Source: Norana najaformis (Eukaryota; Annelida; Clitellata; Crassiclitellata; Hormogastridae). From it: DNA of 64,000 nt. Both the position numbers and the translations under genes were made by a program. Below the pieces are notes generated by a model. It was not told the origin of the DNA. It ran no database searches and saw only the letters and a program-made list of their open reading frames with translations. The DNA lies in NCBI GenBank assembly GCA_964023275.1, contig OZ029915.1, forward strand, positions 19,569,775-19,633,774. The letters run 5' to 3'. Shown piece by piece: positions 57,201-60,200 of the stretch (positions are counted from its first letter, which is position 1; each line of letters opens with the position of its first letter).

Positions 57201-60200
57201 AACATATCCTAAAAACGTCAAATTCTTCTATAAAACATAACTTTCGCACGCATGATGTCAACCTCATTCCAGAGCAGGTTTTAGCTGAAGATTCATCTGA
57301 TGAATCGAACTTATCGTAACTAGAGGATTTGTATGATTTATCCAATAATTGTTTTTCGGAGGCAGAGGAAGACACTCAAGAGTCAGAACCCGATTGTGAT
57401 GTTTCACTTTGCGTAGTTCCATGGGTTGAGGTGTATCACACAAAGAAAAAATTCTTATACTTATTTTCAGGTACATTTCTTATGCATTGTGACCAGAGAC
57501 AAATGTCATAAACAAATAATAACAATAAAACATTTTTGCGTTTTATTTTTTTCAGTTAAAACAGTCAGCAATGTTTACACCTGAAAACTCCATGTTTATG
57601 CAAAATTAAATAAACGCTGTGAGCGGAACCTGAAAATTTTTAATAAACGGGTAAAGGGTTAAACCTTTACATATCTGCGACATGGCCATATTTCAACACC
57701 TTTCAGAGGTCCTTTAAAGGCTATGTATATATATATATACATACATACATACATCATACATACATACATTTATCTATGTATGACTAAATAAATATCTTAG
57801 GATTAGATCAAACCATGTTTTAGCATGTACTCATCATTGTAAACTGTGCTGTAATGAAGTGAGTGAGACAGAGAAGAAATTGAGAAAGGAAACAAGGTAT
57901 TTCTGTCCCACATGTGATGTTTAACTATTCCCTGTTATCATTCTCTGTAGTGTAGTTGCTTGTTCTAAACAGTGACATTTTTATGCTTTTTGCTCTTGAC
58001 CTACGAGTATAAACTGAAAAATAGTTGTCTGAATGAAGAACATTTAGTTACCAATAAGTCAAACACCATCCTATAAAAATGTGCTTTTCAACAAAAATAT
58101 TTCTCCAGGTCTGGTTGTTAACCCCATACTGTATTTCCTAGTTAAACAGTTAAGTACCCCACAAAGACCCGTGTGATGCCTGTAAATCATATGGAAAATC
58201 TGTGTGATTCTTGGCTGTGGACAGCCTTTATTGGTCATCCACAGCAAGCTGAAAGTGTACTAGCAGTCACACTGTTTGGTGTGACTTGGTTTCTTATTGC
58301 TGTTTTTATGCTGTCTTGGATGCTATACTTTTGTTGTTTTGCTGCTGAGTAGCAGCACTTTTTTAAAATTTCCCTTATTTTTGTTTTTGTCTTCTGTTTT
58401 TCAATTTATCTGTTTTCTTCTGTTTTTCAAATAAATGTTGCATTGTTCTTGATATTCTTTGCAGTTGCATATGCCCAACTGGATACGATGGTCCACGTTG
58501 CCAAAAAACTGAAATAAGTTTCACAGGTGATAACAGTTACATCTATCTGAAGCCACTTGAGAGTTGTGAGAACGACCGACTGAGTCTGGAGCTAATTACA
58601 ACAGCATCTGATGCACTGGTTCTCTACAATGGACCAATGACTGAGGCAGATTCTGCAATCGTTTCAGATTTCATTGCAATTGAACTGTCTGGTGGCCGCC
58701 CACAGCTAAGGATCAACCTTGGAGATGGGGAGCTGCTGCTGCCTGGAGGTGGGGTCAACAGCTTGTTGAGAGTCAACGATGGAAACTGGCACTCCCTTGA
58801 AGTTTTCCATGAAAGACGGGTAGTGTTTTTTTTATTATTGTCATCCCTGTAATATAGGTTGGAGGAGACTGCTAGCAGTTTGGAGCAACAGTTAGGCAAG
58901 TTGGAATGATGGTTTAGGTAATCTGTAGAAGCTCAGCTCAGCAAAGTTTTTTAGTTTTATCAAGTCCAGGTGAATGTCTGGTTCAAAATCTTAAGAATTA
59001 ATGCTATGACATTTGCTACTAGTGGCTGCCTTGTGCGTTTACCTGTGACTTTTCATAGTGTTCACTCAGATGGCTTGATATCATCTTATGTGTATTGAAG
59101 CGCGCTGCTCTTGTTGATCAGTGATTGATAAACTGCATTATTCTGTTGTTGTAGTTGTCTTTTTATTGTTATGGTTGTCTGTTTTGTTCTTGCGGTTGTC
59201 TTTTTAGTTGTTAAGTTTTTCTTCTCTGTTCATATTCCTACAACTGCTTTGCTTCTTGTTGCATTATTTTGTTAATTCTGATGTGGCCCAACAGTTAACA
59301 CAGTAGTTTTTTCAGTTTCTGTGATGAGCACAACCAAAGAAAGGTGGCTGAAGGAAGGGCATTTAGCTATGAAAATATGAAAACTTTGATCCAATCTGAT
59401 ATGATCTCAATGCTTATTTAATAATAATAATCTTATAAAAGTAGGCAGGGCATCAGATTGATAGCCGCTGTCTGCAAATCCAGTCAGTTCCAGAGGATCA
59501 CTTGGGCAGTGAGAGTGAGGTACTGTCTGAAATTAAAAGCACTCTGAAACTATGGTCTTAAGACAAAATCAGAGTGAAAGCAGACTTAGCTGTCCTACTC
59601 AGATAAGTGGAATAAGTGCAGTTTAGAAATGTGGCATCTATGTGACCAGCTTACTACCAGCTCTGGTGCTCATGCAATTTTTGTGCAGGCTTTCCATTCA
59701 AAACTGAGCACAGAACTTTTACAAAACTGCTGCTCTTCTGATTATCTCCAGTTGCAAACACCATCAGCCTTAGCCATCTGTCTGTCAAGCTGCAGGGCAC
59801 TTTTGATCTTGACTTGGAACCATACCTGACTGAAGAAATGTTGTCGGTGATTATGATTAGAAATGCTACTTTACTTTACTGAAAAATATTAACATTTGCA
59901 CATTTCATATACAAAATAATAATCTGAGAACTTCTATAACACCACTGTCATAATGCTCAAGGCATCAGTCGATGGTTGCTACATATATACCTGTATACAG
60001 CAACCCATTTGTGTCTGTAAAAAGCCTAAAAAATCTTTTGTTTAATATATTTCCATGTATGATAAAATGGAAATTGCATTTTATTTTATTAGCAAATTTA
60101 TGTTGATGCTCTTCTTGTTGTCAGCAAATACGATTGGTCGTTGATCGCTGCTCAAATGCACCATATACAGAGACTCTTGAGAGTTATTCCATGAATCGTA

